Shown: piece by piece, positions 33,941-42,334 of the stretch
How the letters are laid out: each line of letters begins with the position of its first letter
Numbering within the stretch: the first letter of the stretch is position 1
DNA from: Cryomorphaceae bacterium
GTDB taxonomy: Bacteria > Bacteroidota > Bacteroidia > Flavobacteriales_D > Sanyastnellaceae
Length of the DNA: 64,000 bases
Assembly (NCBI GenBank): GCA_016124575.1
Contig: WGNM01000016.1
Coordinates: 62,001 to 126,000, forward strand
Direction: 5' to 3'
The notes under the pieces: model-generated
What the model saw: the letters and a program-made list of their open reading frames with translations, nothing else
Databases searched by the model: none
Told to the model about the DNA's origin: nothing
Position numbers and translations under genes: made by a program

Positions 33941-35620
33941 ATGGCAGGTGGTAAAGAAACCCCGAGGCAAAAGATGATTGGGATGATGTACTTGGTACTC
34001 ACCGCCCTTTTGGCGATGAACGTTGCTAAGGAAGTCCTCGACGCTTTTGTCTCTATCGACAACTCAATAATGGCGAACGCAACGACGTTCGAAAAGAAGG
34101 CGAATGAACAACACACCGAAATGGCGGCGTTGTACAGTTCAAAGCCTGAGAAATACGAAGAATTCTATCAGAAGTCTACTCAACTCAAAGCGAAAGCTGC
34201 TGAGATGAAGAAGTACCTCAACGAATTCAAAGCCCGCGTTATGTCGGCTTCTGAAAAAAGTGGAGATTACACGACTTTCTTAGATGAGAATGGTAACGCT
34301 CTTCCTATGGATTTCAAACGTGATGGTAATGCTATCATCACTAAGAAAGACGAAAACCAGGAAAACACTGCTTTGGTATACGGCGGTGAACCTGGACAAC
34401 CAAAATCGGGAGAGTGGACGGTTACTGAACTGATGGAAAAAATGACTGATTACAGTAATTTCTGTCAGGGACTCGCGTACAACGAGCGTTTGAAAGAATC
34501 TATTGCTTCAACCTTTTCTTTTCCAAGCTCGGAAGATGCTGACGGTAAAGAACAATTGTGGCATACTCAAAAGTTCTTTCACGTTCCTTTGGCAGCGATG
34601 GTAACCGAAATGTCAACTATTGAAGCTAACGTGAAGCGTGTAGAAGGCGAATTGATGACAGACATCATGAGTAACTTCGAAGCCAAGTCGTATAAATTCA
34701 CCAACCTGGAAGCTATGGTGATTCCTGAATCAAGTTACATTCTTCGTGGAGATACTTTCCGCGCAGAGGTGTTCCTTGGGGCTTACGACAAAAACAATCA
34801 ACCGAAGATCTACCGCAATGCGAGTTCGATCAAACCGGGTGATTCTTCACGTTATGAAAAAGCAGAAAGTTCTGTTCAACTGAAATTGAACGAAAAAGGC
34901 TTTGGTAAACTGCGCATCCCAACCGGTTCAACAGGACTTGGTGATTTCGCCTGGAATGGAATCATCGAGTACGAAGGTCCAGATGGTCAAATGGAGCAGA
35001 AGTATTTTACTACTCCTATGTTTACCGTAGCTGAACCAGCCTTGGTAGTATCACCTTCTAAAATGAATGTGTTCTACCGCGGTTTGCCTAACCCAGTTGA
35101 AATTTCTGTTCCTGGTGTCCCTGCTGACAAGTTGAAACCTTCAATCTCGGGAGGTCATACGTTGTCGAAGGAAGGCAATGAATGGATTGTTAAGCCAGGT
35201 ACTGGAAACGAAGCTGTTATCTCTGTAATGGCAACAATGGCTGATGGGTCTACGAAGAAGATGGGAGATAAAACCTTCCGTGTAAAGCGTATTCCTGATC
35301 CAGTTCCAGTTTTTGCTGGTAAGAAGCCATCTGATAGCACAGTACCTCAAGCAGATTTTCAAATCGCTAGTGGTGTCCGCGCAGAAATGGAAAACTTTGA
35401 CTTTGAAGTGAGCGTGAAGGTAGAATCATTCAACATGGTCTTCATTCGCGACGGTCAAGTAATTGAGAAAACTTCAAATTCAAACCGTGTGACCGACGAC
35501 ATGAAGCCAAACATGGCGAAAGTTGGAAAAGGTCAGAAAGTATACATTGAGAAAATCGTGGTTAAAATGCCTGATGGAACAACCCGTCAAGTTAGTAACA
35601 TCACGCTTAAAGTTGTTTAA
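33941..35620 (+). CDS. gldM: T9SS periplasm-spanning motor shaft protein GldM
   Basis: 559 residues. Short cytoplasmic N-terminus (MAGGKETPRQKMIG), one membrane helix (MMYLVLTALLAMNVAKEVLDAF), then an elongated periplasmic region of four domains: a helical first domain (about 40-225) and three beta domains ending in KKPSDSTVPQADFQI ... QVSNITLKVV. GldM transmits torque or energy from the GldL motor to the GldKN ring. Length and start are standard for the family. Confidence 0.97.
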   Translation: MAGGKETPRQKMIGMMYLVLTALLAMNVAKEVLDAFVSIDNSIMANATTFEKKANEQHTEMAALYSSKPEKYEEFYQKSTQLKAKAAEMKKYLNEFKARVMSASEKSGDYTTFLDENGNALPMDFKRDGNAIITKKDENQENTALVYGGEPGQPKSGEWTVTELMEKMTDYSNFCQGLAYNERLKESIASTFSFPSSEDADGKEQLWHTQKFFHVPLAAMVTEMSTIEANVKRVEGELMTDIMSNFEAKSYKFTNLEAMVIPESSYILRGDTFRAEVFLGAYDKNNQPKIYRNASSIKPGDSSRYEKAESSVQLKLNEKGFGKLRIPTGSTGLGDFAWNGIIEYEGPDGQMEQKYFTTPMFTVAEPALVVSPSKMNVFYRGLPNPVEISVPGVPADKLKPSISGGHTLSKEGNEWIVKPGTGNEAVISVMATMADGSTKKMGDKTFRVKRIPDPVPVFAGKKPSDSTVPQADFQIASGVRAEMENFDFEVSVKVESFNMVFIRDGQVIEKTSNSNRVTDDMKPNMAKVGKGQKVYIEKIVVKMPDGTTRQVSNITLKVV

Positions 35621-35638
35621 TACTCAATTCAGCAAGAT

Positions 35639-36487
35639 ATGAATAAGCTATTGCCCATCCTTGCTGCTCTACTGTTCATCGTCGTTAAGGTCGATGCACA
35701 AGTGCAGAACGTTCTTGACGGAGCATACGTCAAAGAACACAATGCTACCAAGCGTGTAATTCCTTACCCATACCTGCGTGAAGCGGATGTGATGTATGCG
35801 AACCGTGTTTGGCAACGCATCGACATGCGCGAGAAGATGAACCAATCGCTGTACTACCCGATTGAGGAAATCGAAGACCGCAAGAGTTTGTTTGATGTCA
35901 TCAAGTACGCCCTAATTACTGAAGGCTCTTTGACAGCATACAGCCTTGGTCCAACATCCGATGACGATGAGTTTCACTGGCCTATGGAAGCGTCTCAGCT
36001 TGACTCGCTTATCCGCCCAGTGATTACTCAATACACAGAAGATCCAGACACCGGTGAGCGTGTTCCTGTTCAGGTAACTGCTGAGATTAAATCTGCCGAC
36101 ATTACGCAGTATGAAATCAAAGAAGATTGGATTTTCGACAAGCAACGATCTGAGCGTTATGTTCGAATCATCGGTATTTGTCCGATGAAAGAAGATTTCG
36201 ATGATCAAGGTAACAAGCGTGGTTACAAACCATTGTTTTGGTTGTACTTCCCAGAGTGCCGTTATGTATTCGCTAACCATGAGGTATTCAACCTTTTGAA
36301 CGATTCACAGCGTCGTACTTTTGAAGACATCTTCCAAAAGCGCATGTTTACAAGCTATGTCGTTAAAGAATCGAATGTGTTCGACCGTTCAATCTCTAGT
36401 TATGCACGTAACATTGATGCACTGCTTGAGTCTGAAAGAATCAAAACAGAATTGTTCGAAATGGAGCACGATTTGTGGCACTATTAA
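35639..36487 (+). CDS. gldN: T9SS ring protein GldN
   Basis: 282 residues with a signal peptide (...VVKVDAQ). Family features: DGAYVKEHNATKRVIPYPYLREADVMY, VWQRIDMREKMNQ, YYPIEE, YEIKEDWIFDKQRS, IIGICP and LFWLYFPECR. GldN (PorN) pairs with GldK in the outer-membrane-associated ring. Last gene of the porP-gldKLMN operon, 18 bp after gldM; a strong terminator follows 33 bp after the stop. Confidence 0.97.
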   Translation: MNKLLPILAALLFIVVKVDAQVQNVLDGAYVKEHNATKRVIPYPYLREADVMYANRVWQRIDMREKMNQSLYYPIEEIEDRKSLFDVIKYALITEGSLTAYSLGPTSDDDEFHWPMEASQLDSLIRPVITQYTEDPDTGERVPVQVTAEIKSADITQYEIKEDWIFDKQRSERYVRIIGICPMKEDFDDQGNKRGYKPLFWLYFPECRYVFANHEVFNLLNDSQRRTFEDIFQKRMFTSYVVKESNVFDRSISSYARNIDALLESERIKTELFEMEHDLWHY

Positions 36488-36520
36488 AATAATTCCTGGC
36501 GATTCGCCGATAAATATTAA

Positions 36521-36550
36521 AAGCCCGCACTTCAATAGGAGTGCGGGCTT
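36521..36550 (+). terminator. Intrinsic terminator of the T9SS operon
   Basis: AAGCCCGCACT / AGTGCGGGCTT, a perfect 11-bp GC-rich stem with an 8-nt loop, followed by a T-rich CTTCTTTACT stretch. It isolates gldN from the ABC-F gene, whose own promoter box lies just after it. Confidence 0.92.
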
Positions 36551-36559
36551 CTTCTTTAC

Positions 36560-36567
36560 TACTTTTG
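36560..36567 (+). promoter_or_regulatory. Candidate -7 box TACTTTTG for the ABC-F gene
   Basis: TACTTTTG matches TAnnTTTG, 25 bp before the ATG and 9 bp after the gldN terminator. Confidence 0.5.
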
Positions 36568-36592
36568 CAATCTTAAATTCGCGCATCACACC

Positions 36593-38539
36593 ATGTTATC
36601 AATCAACAACCTCACCCTTCATTTCGGACAACGCACACTTTTCAATGGTGTAAATCTTTTCGTTGGCGAAAGAGAGTGCCTCGGGTTGACAGGTAAAAAT
36701 GGTGCTGGTAAATCTACACTGCTGCGCTGCATTGCCGGGAAAGTAGCAGCTTCGGAAGGCAACATATCGTTGCCACGCGACACCACCATTGGTTTTCTAG
36801 AGCAAGAAATGCATCACAACGATGATCGCACAGTAATGGAAGAAGCTTCTGCTGCTTTCGAAGAGATACAACGCCTTGAAAGACTCATAGAAGCTTATAC
36901 CAAAGAGATCACTGAGCGCACCGACTACGAAAGTGAAGATTTTCAGCGCACCATAGATCGTTTGAGCGAAGCCAACGATAGGTTGAATTTACTAGGAGGT
37001 GCGAATATGCAGGAACGCACCCAGCGGATTCTGCAAGGACTAGGCTTTCTAGCCACCGATATGGATCGTAAACTCCGGGAATTTAGCGGCGGATGGAAGA
37101 TGCGCGTTGAACTCGCAAAATTACTGCTTCGTAACCCCGATCTACTGCTGCTGGATGAGCCAACCAACCACCTCGACATTGAATCCATTGAGTGGTTAGA
37201 AGAGTTCTTAAAAACATACGCCGGCGCTATTATATTGATATCTCACGACAAAGCATTTTTGGATGCCTTGACAAAGCGAACAGTGGAAATTACATCCAGT
37301 AGAGTGTACGACTTCAAAGGCAACTATTCGAAGTACATCGCATGGCGGGCCGAAGAAATAGAACGCCAAGAGCAAGCCTTTAAAAACCAGCAGAAATACA
37401 TCGAAGACACACAAAAGCTCATCGACAAATTTAGAGCGAAGAAGAACAAAGCAGCCTTTGCACAGTCGCTAATCAAAAAGCTCGATAAACTCGAACGACT
37501 TGAGCCCGACGAATTCGAAAATGCCAGTTTGAATTTTCGCTTTCCTCCTGCCCCACGCTCCGGAAAAGTTGTCTTCACCGCTGAACAATTGAAAAAGAGC
37601 TTTGGTGACTTGGATGTCTTCGAAAACATCGACATCATCGTCGGCCGACAAGAAAAAGTAGCCCTTGTAGGAAAAAATGGTGCTGGAAAAAGTACCTTTT
37701 CTAGAATTCTTATTGGCAAAGAAACCTTTGAAGGGATGTTTCAAATCGGACACAATGTTGAAATTGGTTACTACGCCCAAAACCAAGCCGACGAGTTAAA
37801 CCCAGAAAAAAGTGTCTTCGAAACCCTTGACGACGAAGCGCAGGGAGACATCCGGAAAAATCTGCGTGCCCTACTAGGCGCCTTCCTCTTTTCAGGTGAA
37901 GACGTCGATAAAAAAGTGAAAGTGCTATCTGGAGGAGAGAAAGCCCGACTCGCATTGTGCAAATTGCTCCTGCAGCCCTATAACTTCCTTATTCTGGATG
38001 AGCCTACCAACCACCTCGATATGCGATCGAAAGACGTTTTAAAGAGCGCGCTGCAAGCTTATGACGGCACCATGTTGATAGTTTCGCACGACAGAGACTT
38101 CCTTGCAGAGCTCACCGAGATGGTTTATGAAGTAACACCAACCGGTTTGAAGCAATACATTGGCGATATCCGACACTTTTTGAATCAGCGCAAAGCTCAA
38201 TCTATCGCCGCTTACGAAGCCGATAAACAGCACCAAAAGAGATCAGAAACAGTCATTGAAGAGCCGAAAAAAGCGGTGTTGTCGCATGCTGAGAAAAAAG
38301 AACAAGAGCGGGAACGTCGTATCGCCCGAAATCGGGTAACAAAACTTGAAACTCGGATAGAAGAAATAGAAGCAGAGATTGCGAAACTAGATCAGCAGAT
38401 GCTTGAAATCGATTTCACAGACCCCGCATTGTCGGAAAAGGTGTTAGGCGAATACAACGCATTGAAAACAAAACTTGCCGACGTTGTTAGCTCATGGGAA
38501 GAAGCTGAGGAAATCGCTTCAAAATTGGAGACGGAGTAA
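36593..38539 (+). CDS. ABC-F family ATPase (ribosome-associated type)
   Basis: 648 residues with two ABC domains and no membrane segment. First domain: GKNGAGKST, FSGGWKMRVELAKLL, LLLLDEPTNHLD. Second domain: GKNGAGKST, LSGGEKARLALCKLL, FLILDEPTNHLD. A linker with charged helices (about 250-320) joins them, and a C-terminal coiled coil (about 560-645) resembles that of Uup/YdiF-type members. ABC-F proteins act on the ribosomal E-site or in translation quality control. Subfamily cannot be fixed by eye. Its TAA abuts the rluD-like stop with no gap. Confidence 0.93.
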   Translation: MLSINNLTLHFGQRTLFNGVNLFVGERECLGLTGKNGAGKSTLLRCIAGKVAASEGNISLPRDTTIGFLEQEMHHNDDRTVMEEASAAFEEIQRLERLIEAYTKEITERTDYESEDFQRTIDRLSEANDRLNLLGGANMQERTQRILQGLGFLATDMDRKLREFSGGWKMRVELAKLLLRNPDLLLLDEPTNHLDIESIEWLEEFLKTYAGAIILISHDKAFLDALTKRTVEITSSRVYDFKGNYSKYIAWRAEEIERQEQAFKNQQKYIEDTQKLIDKFRAKKNKAAFAQSLIKKLDKLERLEPDEFENASLNFRFPPAPRSGKVVFTAEQLKKSFGDLDVFENIDIIVGRQEKVALVGKNGAGKSTFSRILIGKETFEGMFQIGHNVEIGYYAQNQADELNPEKSVFETLDDEAQGDIRKNLRALLGAFLFSGEDVDKKVKVLSGGEKARLALCKLLLQPYNFLILDEPTNHLDMRSKDVLKSALQAYDGTMLIVSHDRDFLAELTEMVYEVTPTGLKQYIGDIRHFLNQRKAQSIAAYEADKQHQKRSETVIEEPKKAVLSHAEKKEQERERRIARNRVTKLETRIEEIEAEIAKLDQQMLEIDFTDPALSEKVLGEYNALKTKLADVVSSWEEAEEIASKLETE

Positions 38540-39577
38540 CTATTGTTTTGCTGTAGCAGCGAAGCCCCTCCACTTTTCGAGGACATTCTTCATGTCATCC
38601 GGAAGTTCGGATTCAAAATGCATCCACTCCCCTGTTTTGGGATGTTTGAAACCCAGCGATCGCGCGTGCAGTGCTTGACGTTGTAACATGTCGAAACAGT
38701 TCTTCACAAACTGCTGATACTTCGAAAATGATGGCCCCTTCATGATCTTGTCGCCACCGTAATCTTCATCGCAAAACAGCGTGTGACCGATGTGTTTCAT
38801 GTGCACACGGATCTGATGCGTGCGGCCAGTTTCCAGCTTACATTCGATTAACGTGACATAACCAAAACGTTCGATGACCTTGTAGTGAGTTACCGCATGT
38901 TTTCCGTAGGTTCCTGTCGTGTAGACATCCATCAATTTGCGGTGCTTCGCAGATCGACCGATGCTTCCGACAACGGTTCCATCTGCCTCAATATCACCCC
39001 AAACCAATGCCATGTAGCGGCGTTCTACAGTATGCTCGAAAAACTGATTGCTCAGATTTGATAAGCCATTATCGGTTTTCGCGATTACCATCAATCCGGT
39101 AGTTTTCTTATCGATACGATGCACCAAACCGGGACGCATGTGTTCAGAGTTGGCAACATTCGGCAGGTTTTCGAAGTGAAAAAGCAAGCCATTCACTAGC
39201 GTTCCCGTGTAGTTTCCGCTTCCAGGATGTACGACCAATCCAGATTGCTTGTTGATGATTACCACCTCATCATCTTCATAAACGATGTTCAATGGAATGT
39301 CTTCAGGCAGAAGCTCCATCTCTCTGACGGGATGGGGCAACTCCATGGTTATCACATCGCCAGGTTTGACCCGATAATTTTGTTTTACAACAACGCCATT
39401 CGCCTTAATAAAACCAGATTTCGCCGCTGCTTGCAGTCGATTTCGAGACGTATTCGCTAGACGATCAATGAGGAATTTATCGATGCGTTCAGCACCTTGA
39501 CCAAGGCCAACCTCTATTTTATAATGTTCGAATAAGTCATCGCTTTCCTCGAACTCATCTTCAAAATTTTCAGTCAA
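38540..39577 (-). CDS. rluD: RluA/RluD-family 23S rRNA pseudouridine synthase
   Basis: 345 residues with TTG at 39577 as the only usable start: an in-frame TAA lies three codons upstream and no ATG occurs before the S4 domain. S4 RNA-binding domain (about 28-90: RIDKFLIDRLANTSRNRLQ ... VKQNYRVKPGD), then the catalytic motif HRIDKKTTGLMVIAKT with the nucleophilic Asp, and the late RTHQIRVHMKHIGH. It converts specific uridines in rRNA. It follows the T9SS protein gene by 2 bp in an operon with the PASTA protein. Confidence 0.93.
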   Translation of the reverse strand: MTENFEDEFEESDDLFEHYKIEVGLGQGAERIDKFLIDRLANTSRNRLQAAAKSGFIKANGVVVKQNYRVKPGDVITMELPHPVREMELLPEDIPLNIVYEDDEVVIINKQSGLVVHPGSGNYTGTLVNGLLFHFENLPNVANSEHMRPGLVHRIDKKTTGLMVIAKTDNGLSNLSNQFFEHTVERRYMALVWGDIEADGTVVGSIGRSAKHRKLMDVYTTGTYGKHAVTHYKVIERFGYVTLIECKLETGRTHQIRVHMKHIGHTLFCDEDYGGDKIMKGPSFSKYQQFVKNCFDMLQRQALHARSLGFKHPKTGEWMHFESELPDDMKNVLEKWRGFAATAKQ

Positions 39578-39579
39578 TA

Positions 39580-41487
39580 CTAATTAGATTTCATAAGACG
39601 CTCGCGCCCTATTACGTTACCTGCAGCATCTCTGATAATGATGAAATACAGTCCATTCGATTCAGATCCCAAATCAAGCACATACGGCATGATCGCTGTT
39701 TTCTCAGTAAAAATCAGTGCGCCATTGCTATTGAAAACCTCAATACGCTCGGCTTTAGCTGACCCATCGAATTGAAAGGTAAACAATCCATTCGATGGAT
39801 TCGGATAAACAGTGAAAGCAGGAGCATCATCCTCTTCAATTCCATTCCAAACCGATGTTTTACCCGATTTAAAAACCGGTCGAATCATGAGCGATCCTTG
39901 GATGGAAGATTGCGTCCATGTAGCCCCCGTTCCAAGTTGATAGTATAGTCGGGTAGCATTTGCGTTTGTGTTTTTGTCGAGTCCCACATTCAGTTGTGCA
40001 TCGCTGTCTTGGACAAACCCTACAAAAATGTTTCCTGGGTTCACATGAATTGGAGCATCGTAGGGATAATAGGCGAAGACATTGTATCCGTTATCGTAAT
40101 AGTTAGGGGAACTGAAGCCAAAGTTCTCAGCCAACTCCGACCCTGGCACGCCGCCAGAGCTCGACCATGCTCTCAGGATGAACGACTCACCCGAGTTATC
40201 GTCTTGGAAAGGAGTGAAATGGATGAACAGTCCGAGCAACGAATCTTCTATTTCTATAGGGAACTGAACCGCCATGCGAGAACCCGCAGTGTTCAGAGCA
40301 TATGCACGCTCAGCTGTACCATCGTCGTAAGCATAATAATTCGTAAACACCTGTTGGAAAGTGATGCTATCATTGTTTGGCACACCTACTTTCTCTTGGA
40401 AAAGAATTCCGATGTTGTCTTCATAAAAGCTCACATTGAAGATGGCACATGTGTCATTCACCGTCGTATCGTAGACAAAATCATTGGGAGCATCGTTCAC
40501 AGCGTACTGCGTTACAAAGGTTTCCTCGGGCAATACCACGACCTGTGAGAAATCGTTTTGGTTGTTCCAAATCGTACTCTCGTATTCGACTTTAAAGCCA
40601 GATGTTACGTTATCGGCTTGGCTCGCGCTTAAGTTTTGTTGCAACGTCTTCACTGTGTCGGCCATTAGCAAGTTTGGATTCGCCTTAAAATGCGTCCATG
40701 GCATTGCGCTAAAATTCCGAAGCAAGGTATACTCACAATCGACAAAAGCCACTTCGAAATAGTTAAAATCTTCTGGGTTGATGTTATCATCCATGAAGAC
40801 ATAATCGATGTGCCAGTGGTCGAGATTACCGGTCAGCGTAGCGTAGTTACGAAAGCGGAATCTGAAGCCATCTTGAAAGAAAATCTGGTTATCTACCGGA
40901 ATGAAGACATTCTCAAAAGTTACCATCTCACTACCCGGAATGCTCCAAACCTCTATCCACGGATTATCGCCGCCTGCAGGTGCGAAGAACTCCAGAATAA
41001 GCGAATCTTGAGGGTCTGGGGCGTTCCCCCTTCCACCACCTTGGTAGAAAAAAGTCAGGTAAATATTGTCTGCCAGTTGCGCACCAGCCAAATTGATAGG
41101 CAAGGAAGTAAGCGTATCAGCCGGACCGTAGGTATCGGGAGACGAAAAATCGTATGGATAACCAGTGCGATCCAATCCATCGAGCGTGGCAACGCCTACG
41201 GTAGGAGGTTTGATAGGGAAATTGCAATTGATAGCTGCATTGTCGTCATCCCAGCGTTGCAATTCAACCGGGATTTCCGGATCGCTTGTAGGGAGAGAGT
41301 AGGTAGAAAAGTCATCGAAAAAAGGCAATGACAGGCTTCCCGTTCCACGTCCATCTCGCTGAGGAAACTCCTTTTCCATTATATAACGATCAGCCTTTTC
41401 AGCATCGAACAACAAATACGACTCAACCTCTTGCGCGAGTCCTGAAAGGCCAAGTGATAAAAGCAATATGGATAGCAAATACTTCAT
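39580..41487 (-). CDS. Large secreted protein with T9SS type A sorting domain, function unknown
   Basis: 635 residues from ATG 41487 (MKYLLSILLLSLGLSGLAQ, a clean signal peptide); a start 36 bp upstream would hide it. The body is a beta-rich exoprotein of about 540 residues with no recognised enzyme motif (opening FDAEKADRYIMEKEFPQ, SLSLPFFDDFS). It ends in a T9SS tail: FTVYPNPSNGLFTFQF ... LDLGSESNGLYFIIIRD. Insertion between a PASTA gene (10 bp upstream) and rluD (2 bp downstream) indicates cotranscription with housekeeping genes. That suggests a conserved, non-accessory surface role. Confidence 0.85.
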   Translation of the reverse strand: MKYLLSILLLSLGLSGLAQEVESYLLFDAEKADRYIMEKEFPQRDGRGTGSLSLPFFDDFSTYSLPTSDPEIPVELQRWDDDNAAINCNFPIKPPTVGVATLDGLDRTGYPYDFSSPDTYGPADTLTSLPINLAGAQLADNIYLTFFYQGGGRGNAPDPQDSLILEFFAPAGGDNPWIEVWSIPGSEMVTFENVFIPVDNQIFFQDGFRFRFRNYATLTGNLDHWHIDYVFMDDNINPEDFNYFEVAFVDCEYTLLRNFSAMPWTHFKANPNLLMADTVKTLQQNLSASQADNVTSGFKVEYESTIWNNQNDFSQVVVLPEETFVTQYAVNDAPNDFVYDTTVNDTCAIFNVSFYEDNIGILFQEKVGVPNNDSITFQQVFTNYYAYDDGTAERAYALNTAGSRMAVQFPIEIEDSLLGLFIHFTPFQDDNSGESFILRAWSSSGGVPGSELAENFGFSSPNYYDNGYNVFAYYPYDAPIHVNPGNIFVGFVQDSDAQLNVGLDKNTNANATRLYYQLGTGATWTQSSIQGSLMIRPVFKSGKTSVWNGIEEDDAPAFTVYPNPSNGLFTFQFDGSAKAERIEVFNSNGALIFTEKTAIMPYVLDLGSESNGLYFIIIRDAAGNVIGRERLMKSN

Positions 41488-41497
41488 AGCGTACAAA

Positions 41498-42292
41498 TTA
41501 ATCTCCGTTGAATAAGCTGTCAACAGGTTCGGCCCTGAAGCCCAAATAGATATCTACCAAGCTTCCGACCTGATACGACGGTTCGGCGTTGGGTGAAGGC
41601 GTTTGAGCATACACCCTTGCCGTGGCTGAATCATTGGCCGTGACGACATCAAAATCAAACAAAGTAGAGCCCAACGTAAGTCGCGAACCATTCAAAATAT
41701 TCTCAGCTTCTTCTAACGTCAAACCTTTCAGAGAAGGAATAGATACACGTCCATCACTACTTTGCCCTACCACCAAAGTAACGCGATCGCCTTTTTTAAC
41801 TTGAGAACTTGGTTTTAGTTTGGTTCCCCGATGCAACACACGAATCACCATTCTGTCGAGTAGGTGGTTTTCTTCGTATTGGACATCGAACTTAATGCCC
41901 TTGTTTTGGAGAATGATTTGAGCCACACGCTCGTTCATACCTTCTTTTACCCCAACTATTTCAGCAGGAGGCGTTTTACGGTAAACGGTGAGATAGATCA
42001 ATCGATCTTCCTTCACTTTTGAGCCCGGAATAGGACTTTGTTCGAAGACAAATCCACCTTTAGAGTTTTCGGAATACACAGAATCAATGACGACCGCCCT
42101 TAACCCCATATCTTCGAGTTGAGTGGTAGCAGCATCCGCGGCGTTGCCGCGAATATCAGGAACTTCAAGCGCATCACCATGATCGGTATACATGCGCAAA
42201 TAGATGTAAAAAACCCCAGAGACGACAGCAATGAAAACCGCTGCCATGAGAAGATTTTTTACAAATGCTTTACTAAAAATGAATTTGATCAA
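41498..42292 (-). CDS. Membrane-anchored PASTA-domain protein without kinase
   Basis: 264 residues: cytoplasmic 1-12, one membrane helix (about 13-33, LLMAAVFIAVVSGVFYIYL), then three PASTA repeats (LEVPDIRGNAADAATTQLEDMGL; IVGVKEGMNERVAQIILQNKGI; VSIPSLKGLTLEEAENILNGS), each ending in an LxVY/LVVG/DIYLG strand. PASTA modules bind peptidoglycan fragments or act as spacers; here there is no Ser/Thr kinase or PBP domain attached. First gene of the operon with the T9SS protein and rluD. Confidence 0.88.
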   Translation of the reverse strand: MIKFIFSKAFVKNLLMAAVFIAVVSGVFYIYLRMYTDHGDALEVPDIRGNAADAATTQLEDMGLRAVVIDSVYSENSKGGFVFEQSPIPGSKVKEDRLIYLTVYRKTPPAEIVGVKEGMNERVAQIILQNKGIKFDVQYEENHLLDRMVIRVLHRGTKLKPSSQVKKGDRVTLVVGQSSDGRVSIPSLKGLTLEEAENILNGSRLTLGSTLFDFDVVTANDSATARVYAQTPSPNAEPSYQVGSLVDIYLGFRAEPVDSLFNGD

Positions 42293-42334
42293 AGCCCTAT
42301 TGTTTCGGTATAAAATGAAATCGAGAGACGACGA

